DNA from: Mesorhizobium terrae
GTDB taxonomy: Bacteria; Pseudomonadota; Alphaproteobacteria; Rhizobiales; Rhizobiaceae
Direction of reading: 5' to 3'
Assembly: GCF_008727715.1 (NCBI RefSeq)
Contig: NZ_CP044218.1
Coordinates: forward strand, 2,170,001 to 2,234,000
Length of the DNA: 64,000 nucleotides
Part shown: piece after piece, positions 37,416 through 46,069 of the stretch
Layout of the letters: every line of letters begins with the position of its first letter
Numbering within the stretch: position 1 is the stretch's first letter
Notes under the pieces: generated by a model
The model's input: only the letters and a program-made list of their open reading frames with translations
What the model was told of the DNA's origin: nothing
The model's database searches: none
Translations under genes and position numbers: made by a program

Positions 37416-38987
37416 ATGCAGACATTCCAGTGGATCATCGTTCTCCTGCTCGGAGCGGCATTGCTCTCGACGCTGGCGCGGCGCGTTGGTGCGCCCTATC
37501 CCACGTTCCTGGCCATCGGCGGCGTTCTGATCCCGTTTCTGCCGAACAGCCCACAATGGACGCTTGATCCCCATCTGGCGCTGACCCTTTTCGTCGCGCC
37601 GGTGCTGGTCGATTCCGCCTACGACACGTCGTTGCGGGACTTGCGCGACAACTGGTTGCCGGTCGCCGGTCTCGTACTCGTGGCGGTGGGCTTGACGACG
37701 CTCACCGTCGCTCTCGCCGCGCGCTGGCTGGTACCCGGAATGTCCTGGCCTGTCGCCGTTGCGCTCGGCGCCATCGTGGCGCCACCCGATGCGGCCGCGG
37801 CAACCGCCGTCATGCGGCAGGTCAAGCTGCCGCATCGCCTCCTGAAGATCCTCGAGGGCGAGAGCCTGCTCAACGATGCCAGCGCCCTGCTTCTCTACAA
37901 GCTCGCCATCATGGCGGTGCTGGCGGGCGGGCTTTCGGTGTCGAGTGGCACGCCGGTTTTTCTGCTGACAGTCTTCGGAAGTGTGGTGGCCGGATATCTC
38001 CTGGCGCGTGTGCTGATGCCGTTCACAAGTACCCGCGATTTTCCGACCTCGATCATCGTTCAGTTCGCCACCACCTTCGGCGTCTGGATTGCCGCCGAGG
38101 CGATTGGCCTGTCCGGCATTCTGACCATCGTCGTGTATGCCATGACCATCGCCAATTCGCGTGGGCCGCACATGCCGGCGAGGCTGCGCGTGCCGGTCTA
38201 TGCTGTCTGGGAAGCAGCCGTCTTCATTCTCAATGCAATGGCTTTCGTGTTGATCGGCATGCAGCTCGGCCCGATCTGGAAGCAGCTGACACCTGACATG
38301 CGCAGCAACTATGTGTTGTTCGCCGCGACCATTCTTGCCGTCGTCATCCTGACGCGTTTTGCCTGGGTGATGAGCTACAACAAACTGATCCGCTGGCGTA
38401 TCGAACGCTACGGCTTCAACCCGCCAAGGCCAATGGCGCGACCGACGCGCGAGGGTGGCATTGTCGTTTCCTGGGCGGGCATGCGCGGCATCGTCACGCT
38501 CGCTGCGGCGTTCTCCATTCCTGAGGTGCTGCGCGACAGTTCGCCTTTTCCGCATCGCGATCTCATTCTCTTCACCGCGTTTGCCGTCGTCTTCGGAACG
38601 CTGGTGCTGCAGGGGCTGACGTTGAAGCCGCTGATCCTATGGCTCGGCCTGTCCGACAACGATCCCGTCGGCCAGGAAGTGCTGCATGGGCGCATCGAGG
38701 CCTACCGGGCAGCGGTCGCCTCGATCGGAGAAGAAGACAGCCTCGCAGCCAAATTGTTGCGCAAGGAGTACGGCGCCGTCATAGAACTTTGCGAGGTTGG
38801 TATGCAGCCGCGCCAGACCGTCGGTCTGCCGGGCGGTGCCTTGCGGCTACAGGCGATCTCGGCTGCCCGCGCCCGTGCAATCGAACTGAGGCGAAGCTTC
38901 GTTATCGGCGACGATGCTTACCATGTCCTGGAGGAAGAATTCGATTGGGCGGAACTCAGTGCCGTCGGGCGAAGCGAACCGGCCTGA
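37416..38987 (+). CDS. Na+/H+ antiporter of the CPA1 (NhaP) family
   Basis: 523 residues with about twelve membrane helices in the first ~410. The core motif APPDAAAATAVMRQVKLP (near residue 123) and EGESLLNDASALLLYK (near 148, with the ND ion-binding pair) are typical of bacterial CPA1 exchangers. A ~100-residue C-terminal cytoplasmic domain follows. It should export Na+ or K+ in exchange for protons and helps pH and salt tolerance. The gene stands alone between strong terminators. Confidence 0.92.
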   Translation: MQTFQWIIVLLLGAALLSTLARRVGAPYPTFLAIGGVLIPFLPNSPQWTLDPHLALTLFVAPVLVDSAYDTSLRDLRDNWLPVAGLVLVAVGLTTLTVALAARWLVPGMSWPVAVALGAIVAPPDAAAATAVMRQVKLPHRLLKILEGESLLNDASALLLYKLAIMAVLAGGLSVSSGTPVFLLTVFGSVVAGYLLARVLMPFTSTRDFPTSIIVQFATTFGVWIAAEAIGLSGILTIVVYAMTIANSRGPHMPARLRVPVYAVWEAAVFILNAMAFVLIGMQLGPIWKQLTPDMRSNYVLFAATILAVVILTRFAWVMSYNKLIRWRIERYGFNPPRPMARPTREGGIVVSWAGMRGIVTLAAAFSIPEVLRDSSPFPHRDLILFTAFAVVFGTLVLQGLTLKPLILWLGLSDNDPVGQEVLHGRIEAYRAAVASIGEEDSLAAKLLRKEYGAVIELCEVGMQPRQTVGLPGGALRLQAISAARARAIELRRSFVIGDDAYHVLEEEFDWAELSAVGRSEPA

Positions 38988-38995
38988 GCTCGGTC

Positions 38996-39029
38996 AAAAG
39001 AAAAACCCGCGGACCGGAATCCGCGGGTT
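38996..39029 (-). terminator. Terminator between convergent antiporter and Cys-repeat genes
   Basis: Stem AACCCGCGGA (39004-39013) with TCCGCGGGTT (39020-39029). On the minus strand it is followed by TTTCTTTT, ideal for the Cys-repeat gene; on the plus strand the T-run is weak, though it may serve both. Confidence 0.7.
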
Positions 39030-39066
39030 CGATTTGTCGGGCTTTGCCAGCCTCGCTTTGGGGCGA

Positions 39067-39903
39067 TCAGCCCTTCAGCTTGGCATTGCAGAGGCTGTAA
39101 TAGCCGCCGCCCTTCTGGATCCACTTCAAGCCGCCGAGCGCATTGGCGTCCTTGGCGGCATAATACTGGTCAAGGCAGGTGTGCATGCGAGCCTTGCCGG
39201 CAGTCTCCGACGAATATTTCGGCGAGACGGCGGTCGGGAACTTCACGCCGCTCGGAGCCTTCGCGGTCGGGGTTTCCGGCTCGTTGGTGTAGTTGGCTTC
39301 CTGCGGGTTCGGCACGGATTCGTCGTCGGCAGCGCCGGCGCCGCAATTGGCCTTGCGGAAGTCGTTCCACTTCTGGCTGCCCAGCGTACCGCCGCTCTTG
39401 GCTGCCTGGTACTTGGTCGAGCATTCGGCCATGCTGAGGCCCTTGCCGCCAGCAGCGGCGGTATCGGCAGGCTTCGCGGTGGTCTTCGCAGCCGGCTTCA
39501 TGGTGTCGGTCGCTGCCGCAGCGGCGCCAGCGGCGCACTGGGTCTTGCGGAAGTCGTTCCACTTCATGCCGTTGAGGGTACCGGCAGCCTTGGCAGCCTG
39601 ATACTTAGCCGAGCATTCCTTGGCCGTCAGGCCCTGGCCGGCCGAGTCGGCGGCGGCTGTCTTGGCTTTCTTCGCCGGCTTGGTGGTGTCCTGCGTGGCC
39701 GCAGGCGTCGCCGTCGCGCTGGCGTCGGTGCCGCACTGAGCCTTGCGGAACTGGTTCCACGTCTGGCCCGACAGCGTGCCGGCATCCTTGGCGGCGTTAT
39801 ACTTGGTGCTACATTCGGCCATCGTGAGGGCGCTGGCTGGCTGAGCCAGGAACAACGTCACGACGGCAAGGCCCGTCAAAGTTGCAATACGATCGATGAG
39901 CAT
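39067..39903 (-). CDS. Exported protein with four Cys-bracketed repeats
   Basis: 278 residues. A signal peptide (MLIDRIATLTGLAVVTLFLA, cut after ASA near residue 25) precedes three near-identical 30-residue units at 28-57, 94-123 and 158-187 of the form ECSTKYNAAK, then GTL, then WNQFRKAQC. A fourth, diverged unit at 240-272 ends the protein. Each of the first three has two Cys exactly 26 residues apart (31/57, 97/123, 161/187; 243/272 in the fourth), so each unit should close one disulfide in the periplasm. Linkers are Ala/Lys/Thr-rich. I do not recognise a characterised family. It is divergent from glmM. Confidence 0.85.
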   Translation of the reverse strand: MLIDRIATLTGLAVVTLFLAQPASALTMAECSTKYNAAKDAGTLSGQTWNQFRKAQCGTDASATATPAATQDTTKPAKKAKTAAADSAGQGLTAKECSAKYQAAKAAGTLNGMKWNDFRKTQCAAGAAAAATDTMKPAAKTTAKPADTAAAGGKGLSMAECSTKYQAAKSGGTLGSQKWNDFRKANCGAGAADDESVPNPQEANYTNEPETPTAKAPSGVKFPTAVSPKYSSETAGKARMHTCLDQYYAAKDANALGGLKWIQKGGGYYSLCNAKLKG

Positions 39904-40015
39904 AGCGTTCTCTCCGTTGTGCCACTCACAATCAATCCCATGCGAGCAATAGCGCGCAACCGATGGTTACGCCAGTGTCGGCAGCCGCATTTCCTCCCGC
40001 ACTATCGGCGAGCAT

Positions 40016-40033
40016 TGTGACCAGTATGTCACA
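40016..40033. promoter_or_regulatory. 18-base inverted repeat between the Cys-repeat gene and glmM
   Basis: TGTGAC-CAGTAT-GTCACA, perfect 6-base arms with 6-base spacer, in the 254-base divergent gap. It resembles CRP/FNR-family sites in style, but the spacing differs from the CRP consensus (TGTGA-N6-TCACA). It may control either gene. Confidence 0.4.
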
Positions 40034-40157
40034 TTTTTGGCGGGACAACGAATTTCTAACAATCGTGACACAAGATAACACAATGTGATGGCCTGGCGTG
40101 GGGCAGATGTGGCATTAGCTGCCTTCGGGCAGACAGGCAGGCAGGGATCAAAAGTAA

Positions 40158-41510
40158 ATGTCGGGACGTTATTTCGGGACTGATGGTATTCGCGGTCGCG
40201 CCAACAAGTTTCCCATGACGGCCGAAATCGCGATGAAAGTCGGCATGGCCGCCGGTCTCTCGTTCCAACGTGGCAGTCACCGCCATCGCGTCGTGCTGGG
40301 CAAGGATACACGTCTCTCCGGCTACATGATCGAGAACGCCCTGGTCGCCGGCCTTTGCGCCGCCGGCATGGACGTCTTCCTGCTCGGCCCGATCCCGACA
40401 CCGGCGGTCGCCATGCTGGTCCGCTCGTTGCGCGCCGACATCGGCGTCATGATCTCGGCCTCGCACAACCCTTACTATGACAACGGCATCAAGCTGTTCG
40501 GCCCGGACGGCTACAAGCTTTCCGACGAGATCGAGGAGCGCATCGAGGCGATGCTCGACGAGGATGTCGAGATGGCGCTGGCGGATTCCGACAGCCTCGG
40601 TCGCGCCAAGCGTGTCGATGGCGTGCATGACCGCTACATCGAATTCGCCAAACGGACGCTGCCGCGCGCCATGTCGCTGTCGGGTCTGCGCATCGTTGTC
40701 GACTGCGCCAACGGTGCCGCCTACAAGGTGGCGCCGGCCGCGCTTTGGGAACTTGGCGCCGACGTCGTCGCCATCAATGTCGATCCGAATGGCTTCAACA
40801 TCAACAAGGACTGCGGTTCCACCCATCCGGCCGACCTGCAGAAGAAGGTGCACGAAGTACGCGCCGACATCGGTATCGCGCTGGACGGCGACGCCGACCG
40901 GGTCGTGATCGTCGACGAGAACGGCGTGGTCGTGGATGGCGACCAGATCATGGCGCTGATCGCGGAGTCCTGGCACCAGAATGGCCGCCTGGCAGGCGGC
41001 GGCGTGGTTTCCACGGTGATGTCCAACCTCGGCCTCGAACGCTTCCTGACCGGTATGAAGCTGCAGCTGCACCGTACCAAGGTGGGCGACCGTCACGTGG
41101 TCGAACATATGCGCGCGCATGGCCTCAATGTCGGCGGCGAACAGTCCGGCCACATCGTCCTTTCCGATTTTTCGACCACGGGCGACGGCCTGGTCTCGGC
41201 CCTGCAAGTGCTGGCTTGCGTCAAGCGTCAGAACCGCCCGGTCAGCGAACTGCTCAAGAAATTCGAGCCGGTGCCGCAATTGCTCAAGAATGTGCGCTTC
41301 TCCGGCGGCAAGCCGCTCGAGGAAGCACCGGTCAAGGCCGCGATCGAGGAAGCGCAGAACCGGCTCGGCAAGAAGGGCCGACTGGTCATTCGCCCCTCCG
41401 GCACCGAGCCGCTCATCCGCGTCATGGCCGAAGGCGACGACCCCAAGCTGGTCGAAGACGTCGTCAACGACATCGTTGGCGTGATCTCGCAAGCACGCAG
41501 CGCCGCGTAA
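40158..41510 (+). CDS. glmM: Phosphoglucosamine mutase
   Basis: 450 residues. It converts glucosamine-6-phosphate to glucosamine-1-phosphate for UDP-GlcNAc, used in peptidoglycan and LPS. The phosphoserine Ser102 sits in [14 protein letters not shown], the Mg2+ loop DGDADR starts at residue 243, and the sugar-phosphate binding [12 protein letters not shown] closes the protein. The start [13 protein letters not shown] is the family start. A terminator follows directly. Confidence 0.97.
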   Translation: MSGRYFGTDGIRGRANKFPMTAEIAMKVGMAAGLSFQRGSHRHRVVLGKDTRLSGYMIENALVAGLCAAGMDVFLLGPIPTPAVAMLVRSLRADIGVMISASHNPYYDNGIKLFGPDGYKLSDEIEERIEAMLDEDVEMALADSDSLGRAKRVDGVHDRYIEFAKRTLPRAMSLSGLRIVVDCANGAAYKVAPAALWELGADVVAINVDPNGFNINKDCGSTHPADLQKKVHEVRADIGIALDGDADRVVIVDENGVVVDGDQIMALIAESWHQNGRLAGGGVVSTVMSNLGLERFLTGMKLQLHRTKVGDRHVVEHMRAHGLNVGGEQSGHIVLSDFSTTGDGLVSALQVLACVKRQNRPVSELLKKFEPVPQLLKNVRFSGGKPLEEAPVKAAIEEAQNRLGKKGRLVIRPSGTEPLIRVMAEGDDPKLVEDVVNDIVGVISQARSAA

Positions 41511-41544
41511 ATCTTCACCGCAACTTCAGACGCTCCTTTGAAAC

Positions 41545-41566
41545 GCCCGCCTCTGGCGGGCTTTTT
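41545..41566 (+). terminator. Intrinsic terminator after glmM
   Basis: Stem GCCCGCC (41545-41551) with GGCGGGC (41555-41561), 3-base loop, five T. Confidence 0.8.
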
Positions 41567-41633
41567 GTTGTGTGCCTAAGAGCTCGATGTCTAAGCGCAA
41601 GCAATCTTAGAGATTCATAGTTAATCAGCACGG

Positions 41634-41648
41634 TTAAACGCGTCTTAA
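41634..41648. promoter_or_regulatory. CtrA box upstream of the second Omp gene
   Basis: TTAA-ACGCGTC-TTAA, exact consensus, with a third TTAA 9 bases before it (41621-41624). A CATTAT -10-like element (41660-41665) lies 11 bases downstream. The box ends 81 bases before the ATG, nearly the same distance as at the first Omp gene. Confidence 0.75.
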
Positions 41649-41728
41649 CCTTTGCAATTCATTATCCACACCCGAGGTCAATCGCATTCGGGCACGTTCC
41701 GTGCTCCGACGTCTCAAGGGTGACAAGG

Positions 41729-42562
41729 ATGTTCAATTTCGGAAGAGGGGCAGTCCTCGCAGGCCTGCTGTCCGGTCTCGCCATGCCGGCGTTGGCGGCG
41801 GATTTGCCGGAGCCGCCGGTGGTGGAGGCTCCGCAGCCTGCCGCGCCCGTTTATGAAGAAGCCGATTATGGCGGCTGGTATATCCGCGGCGACCTCGGCT
41901 ATCGCAAGTCCACCATGCGCGGCGCCGACTACATCCTCTATGGCGCACCCGGCATTGTTGGCCATTTCGACAGCCACGAATTGAAGGGCGGCTTCTCGAT
42001 CGGCGGCGGCGTCGGCTACCAGGTGACCAAATACTTCCGCACCGACGTGACGCTCGATTACTGGTCGAAGACCAAGTTCAACGGCAGCACCTCTGGCTTC
42101 TGCGGCACCGGCCTGCCCTGTACATCGAGCGACACCAGCTCTTATTCGGCGCTGTTGCTGTTGGCCAACGCCTATGTCGACATCGGCACCTGGCACGGCA
42201 TCACCCCTTATGTCGGCGCCGGTATCGGCGGCGCGAACCTCAAGTGGAACAGCCTGATCAACAAGGATCCGGACGGCGAGTTCGAGCATGAAGGGAAAAG
42301 CAGCTGGCGCTTCGCTTACGCCCTCATGGCAGGTGCCTCCTACTGCCTGACCGACAATGCCAAGCTCGATGTCGGCTACCGTTTCAGCCACATCAATGGC
42401 GGCCCGATGTTCGGCTACAAGGTCGGTGGCGGCCCGGGCTTCGACACCGGCATCAACTCGCACGAAGTGCGCGCCGGTCTGCGCTACCAGTTCGGCAGGT
42501 CGGATTGCGCGCCGCCTCCGCCGGTCTATGTGCCGGAGCCGGAGCCGGTCTACACCAAATAA
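41729..42562 (+). CDS. Omp25/Omp31-like outer membrane beta-barrel protein
   Basis: 277 residues. A signal peptide (MFNFGRGAVLAGLLSGLAMPALA) precedes ADLPEPPVV. The barrel begins YGGWYIRGDLGYRKS and its last strand, SHEVRAGLRYQFG, is followed by a Pro-rich tail PPPVYVPEPEPVYTK that is unlike the first Omp's aromatic end. One extra loop has a Cys pair (SGFCGTGLPCTSS). ATG 41729 is preferred over GTG 41720 because AAGGG lies 8 bases upstream. It is a paralogue of the Omp at 8.7-9.5 kb and shares its CtrA-type promoter. Confidence 0.9.
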   Translation: MFNFGRGAVLAGLLSGLAMPALAADLPEPPVVEAPQPAAPVYEEADYGGWYIRGDLGYRKSTMRGADYILYGAPGIVGHFDSHELKGGFSIGGGVGYQVTKYFRTDVTLDYWSKTKFNGSTSGFCGTGLPCTSSDTSSYSALLLLANAYVDIGTWHGITPYVGAGIGGANLKWNSLINKDPDGEFEHEGKSSWRFAYALMAGASYCLTDNAKLDVGYRFSHINGGPMFGYKVGGGPGFDTGINSHEVRAGLRYQFGRSDCAPPPPVYVPEPEPVYTK

Positions 42563-42584
42563 ATCCCTGCTCGAGACGTTCAGG

Positions 42585-42617
42585 AACCGCCCGGCATTGC
42601 CGGGCGGTTTCATTTTT
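42585..42617 (+). terminator. Intrinsic terminator after the second Omp gene
   Basis: Stem AACCGCCCGGC (42585-42595) with its exact complement (42599-42609), 3-base loop, then TCATTTTT. Confidence 0.8.
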
Positions 42618-42639
42618 GGAGCACCAAATCAATGCCGCT

Positions 42640-42672
42640 CGATCACGAACCGATCACGCTTCGATCACGCCA
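42640..42672. repeat. Three direct repeats on an 11-base period
   Basis: CGATCACGAAC, CGATCACGCTT and CGATCACGCCA stand head to tail with an 11-base period, that is, one face of the helix. Such arrays are typical of OmpR/PhoB-family response regulators. It is 190 bases upstream of the small exported protein gene, in a gene-free gap of 299 bases that otherwise holds only the Omp terminator. Confidence 0.5.
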
Positions 42673-42861
42673 AGCTCGCTTTACTTCACGGTTGGTCACG
42701 TTCGCGACAGGCGCTGGAACGCCTGCGCTCCGCCTTCATTTCCCTGATGCGGGCCGGGTACCGCCGGCGCTCGGGGTGCAGCGCGACACGACGACACCGG
42801 ACGGCCGATCAACAGGAAGCGGGAGGATTGAGCCGCTTCCCGATACCAGGGAGAAGCGACC

Positions 42862-43257
42862 ATGCGTCGTATCAAGTCCAGGACCATCATCTTCGCCACC
42901 GTGCTCGCCGCGGTGCCTTTGACCGGCGCCTATGCGGCCAAGCATCACAAGGGCGCACTGGATGAGCCGGTAGCCATGGACACTTCGTTCGACGGCTCGC
43001 ATCTGCGCGCCGCTCTCAACCAGCTCCAAGGTGTCGAGCAGGGCATCGCCGACGCCAAGCAAGGCAATTTGATCTCATCGGCCGAAGCTCACAAGCTGAC
43101 GGCCTGGGCCAACCAGATTCGCCATGGCGCTTCGCGCACCGGTTATCGGCAGGTGCTGCAGCAAGTCGACGATCTCAACACCAGCCTGCTGAACGATACT
43201 GGCCAGAACATCAATATGGGCGACGGCTCGGACGGCGGCAGCTATCCGAACGGCTAG
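42862..43257 (+). CDS. Small exported hypothetical protein
   Basis: 131 residues. A signal peptide (MRRIKSRTIIFATVLAAVPL, cut after YAA near residue 26) is followed by a His/Lys-rich start and a helical region (SHLRAALNQLQGVEQGIADAKQG, SAEAHKLTAWANQIRHGASR, YRQVLQQVDDLNTSLLND), ending in a Gly/Asp/Asn-rich tail. It is probably periplasmic. I do not recognise the family. AGGGAGAAGCGACC precedes the ATG. No partner gene is evident. Confidence 0.8.
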   Translation: MRRIKSRTIIFATVLAAVPLTGAYAAKHHKGALDEPVAMDTSFDGSHLRAALNQLQGVEQGIADAKQGNLISSAEAHKLTAWANQIRHGASRTGYRQVLQQVDDLNTSLLNDTGQNINMGDGSDGGSYPNG

Positions 43258-43281
43258 CGCCGGCTTTCATGGCAATTGTCT

Positions 43282-43307
43282 ACGCCTCCGAGTCCGCCCG
43301 GAGGCGT
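43282..43307. terminator. Hairpin between convergent genes
   Basis: Stem ACGCCTCCG (43282-43290) with CGGAGGCGT (43299-43307). It lies between the exported protein and the DUF1304 gene; T-runs are weak on both strands. Confidence 0.45.
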
Positions 43308-43313
43308 TTGCGT

Positions 43314-43667
43314 TCACCAGCCCAGCCAGAGCGCAGCGAGCGCCAACGCGGCTGGAAGGGCCTGGATGTAGAGGATTTTCCGATTCGCTGTTGCCGCGCC
43401 ATAGAGACCCGCGACGACAATACAGATGAGAAAGAAGGTTTTGACCTGGAAGCCGGCGCCGCCGAGATAAAGCCCCCAGACCAGACCGGCGGCAAGGAAC
43501 CCGTTGTAGAGGCCCTGGTTGGCGGCAAGCACCTTCGACGCAGTGGCGAATTCCGGGGTCAGGCCAAAGGCCTTGTGGCCTCGCGGCGTGTCCCACAACA
43601 CCATCTCCAGGTAGACGATATAGGCGTGAATCAGCGCGACCAGGCCGACAAGCACGTTGGCAATCAT
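43314..43667 (-). CDS. DUF1304-family membrane protein
   Basis: 117 residues with four membrane helices and the family segment HAYIVYLEMVLWDTPRGHKAFGL near the N-terminus, in which the Glu within a membrane helix is conserved. The second half, LAANQGLYNGFLAAGLVWGL, is also typical. Widespread, with no established function. It stands alone; the neighbour on the left is convergent and the M32 peptidase on the right is divergent. Confidence 0.88.
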   Translation of the reverse strand: MIANVLVGLVALIHAYIVYLEMVLWDTPRGHKAFGLTPEFATASKVLAANQGLYNGFLAAGLVWGLYLGGAGFQVKTFFLICIVVAGLYGAATANRKILYIQALPAALALAALWLGW

Positions 43668-43802
43668 TGTCTCCCCCTCGGGTCCAAAGCGCTTTCATGT
43701 TCCCGCAGGCGAAAGCGTTGCGCAAGGGGCCGCGCAGGCTTGCAACGGCCTGCTCCTTGATGTCTGTTCGCGCCAACCCCGAACCGATCCCTGGTGAAAG
43801 CA

Positions 43803-45290
43803 ATGTCCTTCAAGAAGCTTGACGAACTCGGCCACAAACTGGAAGCGCTGGAACACGCGCAAGCTATTCTGGGCGCCGACGAGGCCACCCACATGGCTGT
43901 TGGCGGTGGCGAGAAACGGGCCGAGGCGATGGCTACTCTAGCCGGGCTCTATCATCGCCAGGCGACGGCGCCGGAAGCGGCGGACTGGATTGCGGCGGCC
44001 AAGGCGGAGGCGCTGGATGCCGACCAGCAGGCGGCCCTGCGCGAGTTCGAGCGCCAATACGTCAATCTCACCTGCCTGCCGACGGAATTCGTCGAGCGGC
44101 AGACGGCCGCGCGGCTGCGTTCGGAACAGCTGTGGCGCGAACTGCGCGCGAAAAATGACTGGGCCGGGTTCCGGCCGGCGCTCGAGAACATCGTTTCGCT
44201 GGTGCGCGAGGAAGCGGGCTTGCGCGCCGGCGTGCTGGGGCTTTCACCCTATGATGCGCTGATGGAACAATACGATCCCGGCAATCGCGCCGCGGACATC
44301 GCTCCCGTCTTCGCCGAGCTCAAGACCTTCCTGAAGGACTTCGTGCCGGAAGCGCTGGCGGTGCAGGCCGAACGGCTGGCCAAGCGGCCGCTGAAGCCGC
44401 TTGGCGGTGTCTACCCGGTCGACAGACAGCGCGAACTGGGTCTAGCGATGATGGCGGCGGTCGGCTTCGATCTCGACCACGGCTCGCTTTCGGTCTCGCA
44501 TCACCCGTTCTGCGGTGGCGTGCCGACCGACGTGCGCATCACCACGCGCTACAAGACGTCCGATTTCCTGTCGGCGCTGATGGGCGTCCTGCACGAGACC
44601 GGTCATGCGCTTTACGAGCAGAACCTGCCCAAGCAATGGCCGCATTGGCCGCTCGGCAAGGCGCGCGGCATGGCCGTGCACGAAAGCCAGAGCCTGTTCG
44701 TCGAAAAGCAGCTTGGCCGCAATCCGGCGTTCTGGCGCTGGGCGCTGCCAGTGGTCGAGAAGCATCTGGGCGAGGCCTGGACGCTGGATGATCTTCTGCC
44801 GCATGTGCACAAGGTCGAGCGCGGCCTGATCCGTGTCGACGCCGACGAAGTCACCTATCCGCTGCATGTCATCTTGCGCTTCGAACTGGAGCAGGACTTG
44901 GTCTCCGGCCGGCTCGAAGTCGCCGACCTGCCGGAAGCCTGGGACGCCAAGATGCGCGACTATCTCGGCCTTTCCACCATCGACAACGCGGCCGACGGGC
45001 CGATGCAGGACGTGCACTGGCCGTCTGCCGCGTTTGGCTATTTCCCGTCCTATACGCTCGGCGCCATGATGGCCGCCCAGCAATGGGCGGCGCTGACCGG
45101 GGAGCATCCGGCGGCCAACGAAGAGATCGCCCGTGGCGATTTTGGTGCCGTCAACGGCTGGCGCCGCGACCGTATCTGGTCGCAAGGCTCGCGCTATTCG
45201 ACGCCTGAACTTTTGGAGCGCGCCACCGGCGAAAAACTCAACGCTGCGCATTTCATCGCGCATCTGAAGCAGCGCTACGGCAAGTCGTGA
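43803..45290 (+). CDS. M32-family metallocarboxypeptidase
   Basis: 495 residues, all-helical zinc carboxypeptidase (Taq/Pfu type). The zinc motif HETGH is at 264-268 in LHETGHALYEQ; the third ligand is expected in HESQSLFVEK about 30 residues on. FCGGVPTDVRITTRY and the C-terminal YTLGAMMAAQQWA are further family marks. It removes C-terminal residues from peptides in the cytosol. The ATG at 43803 is preferred over an upstream GTG at 43794. Confidence 0.93.
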   Translation: MSFKKLDELGHKLEALEHAQAILGADEATHMAVGGGEKRAEAMATLAGLYHRQATAPEAADWIAAAKAEALDADQQAALREFERQYVNLTCLPTEFVERQTAARLRSEQLWRELRAKNDWAGFRPALENIVSLVREEAGLRAGVLGLSPYDALMEQYDPGNRAADIAPVFAELKTFLKDFVPEALAVQAERLAKRPLKPLGGVYPVDRQRELGLAMMAAVGFDLDHGSLSVSHHPFCGGVPTDVRITTRYKTSDFLSALMGVLHETGHALYEQNLPKQWPHWPLGKARGMAVHESQSLFVEKQLGRNPAFWRWALPVVEKHLGEAWTLDDLLPHVHKVERGLIRVDADEVTYPLHVILRFELEQDLVSGRLEVADLPEAWDAKMRDYLGLSTIDNAADGPMQDVHWPSAAFGYFPSYTLGAMMAAQQWAALTGEHPAANEEIARGDFGAVNGWRRDRIWSQGSRYSTPELLERATGEKLNAAHFIAHLKQRYGKS

Positions 45291-45330
45291 TAGGGTCTCG
45301 ACCGACAGGGACAGGACCGGGCCGTCTTTC

Positions 45331-45993
45331 GTGACCGATCGCGACACATCCTCGACAGCACAGCAGGTTGCCTCCGCCATCGCGCAGGCGGTGCGGGGAG
45401 GCCATCTCGTGCCGGGGCAGCGGCTGACCGAGGTCGAGCTTGCCTCTCGGTATGGCGTGTCGCGCACCTCGGTGCGCGAGGCTTTCCAGCGGTTGACGGC
45501 GGATGGATTGCTTGCTTTCGAGCCGCATCGCGGCGTCACGGTCCGCCGGTTGTCACGCAAGGAGGTCAACAATCTGTTCGCCGTGCGCGGCGCGCTGGAG
45601 GTGCTGGCTGTCGGCCTCGCCTTGCCGGCTCTGCGTGCCGACCCGGGCAAGCTGCTTGTGCTGCAGGAAGAGATGAACCACGCCGTCGACGGCAACGACA
45701 TGGCCGCCTTCTCCGATGCCAACAACCGTTTCCACGGATTGTTCTCGGAGACTGCGGACAATCCCGTGCTGGCCGAGACCCTGACCAGGCTGTCCAATTC
45801 GCTCTACTGGCTGCAGTTCCGCATGCTGGTCGACCGGCAGGATGTCTTCGCCAGCAATGTCGAGCACCGCCGCATCGTCGAAGCGATACTTGCCGAAGAC
45901 ATGCGGGCGGCCGAAGCCGCGATGCGGGACCATGTCGCCGCCTCGCGGACATTGATCCAGAGACTGTCCGACGATCATTTCGCGCCGGCCTGA
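45331..45993 (+). CDS. GntR-family transcriptional regulator (FCD type)
   Basis: 220 residues with a GTG start. Residues ~8-70 are a winged HTH (GQRLTEVELASRYGVSRTSVREAFQRL); residues ~85-210 are the all-helical FCD ligand domain (NNRFHGLFSETADNPVLAE, EHRRIVEAILAEDMRAAEAAMRDHV) with the Asp/His metal-binding pattern. Seventy-six bases downstream lies the deiodinase-like gene, with a tandem palindromic operator in the gap, which this protein is the best candidate to bind. Confidence 0.92.
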   Translation: MTDRDTSSTAQQVASAIAQAVRGGHLVPGQRLTEVELASRYGVSRTSVREAFQRLTADGLLAFEPHRGVTVRRLSRKEVNNLFAVRGALEVLAVGLALPALRADPGKLLVLQEEMNHAVDGNDMAAFSDANNRFHGLFSETADNPVLAETLTRLSNSLYWLQFRMLVDRQDVFASNVEHRRIVEAILAEDMRAAEAAMRDHVAASRTLIQRLSDDHFAPA

Positions 45994-46027
45994 GCGGTTC
46001 TCCGCAAGGCAGCTTGCACTTTTCATG

Positions 46028-46053
46028 ATTGTTGGACAATATTGTTGGACAAT
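46028..46053. promoter_or_regulatory. Tandem 13-base palindromic operator
   Basis: ATTGT-TGG-ACAAT occurs twice, end to end (46028-46040 and 46041-46053), both copies identical and both perfect inverted repeats. FCD-type GntR regulators often bind short palindromes of the TTGT-N3-ACAA kind. The copies lie between the GntR gene and the deiodinase-like gene; AGGAG starts right after. Confidence 0.7.
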
Positions 46054-46069
46054 GTGAGGAGCCCGTTCG

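Noticed and set aside
40016..40033. Canonical CRP site
   Set aside because: Arms are TGTGAC/GTCACA with six bases between, so the TGTGA halves are too far apart for the CRP consensus; kept only as an unassigned inverted repeat.
39967..41492. Minus-strand frames opposite glmM
   Set aside because: They mirror glmM codons and have no start context or domain; the gap upstream of glmM is regulatory.
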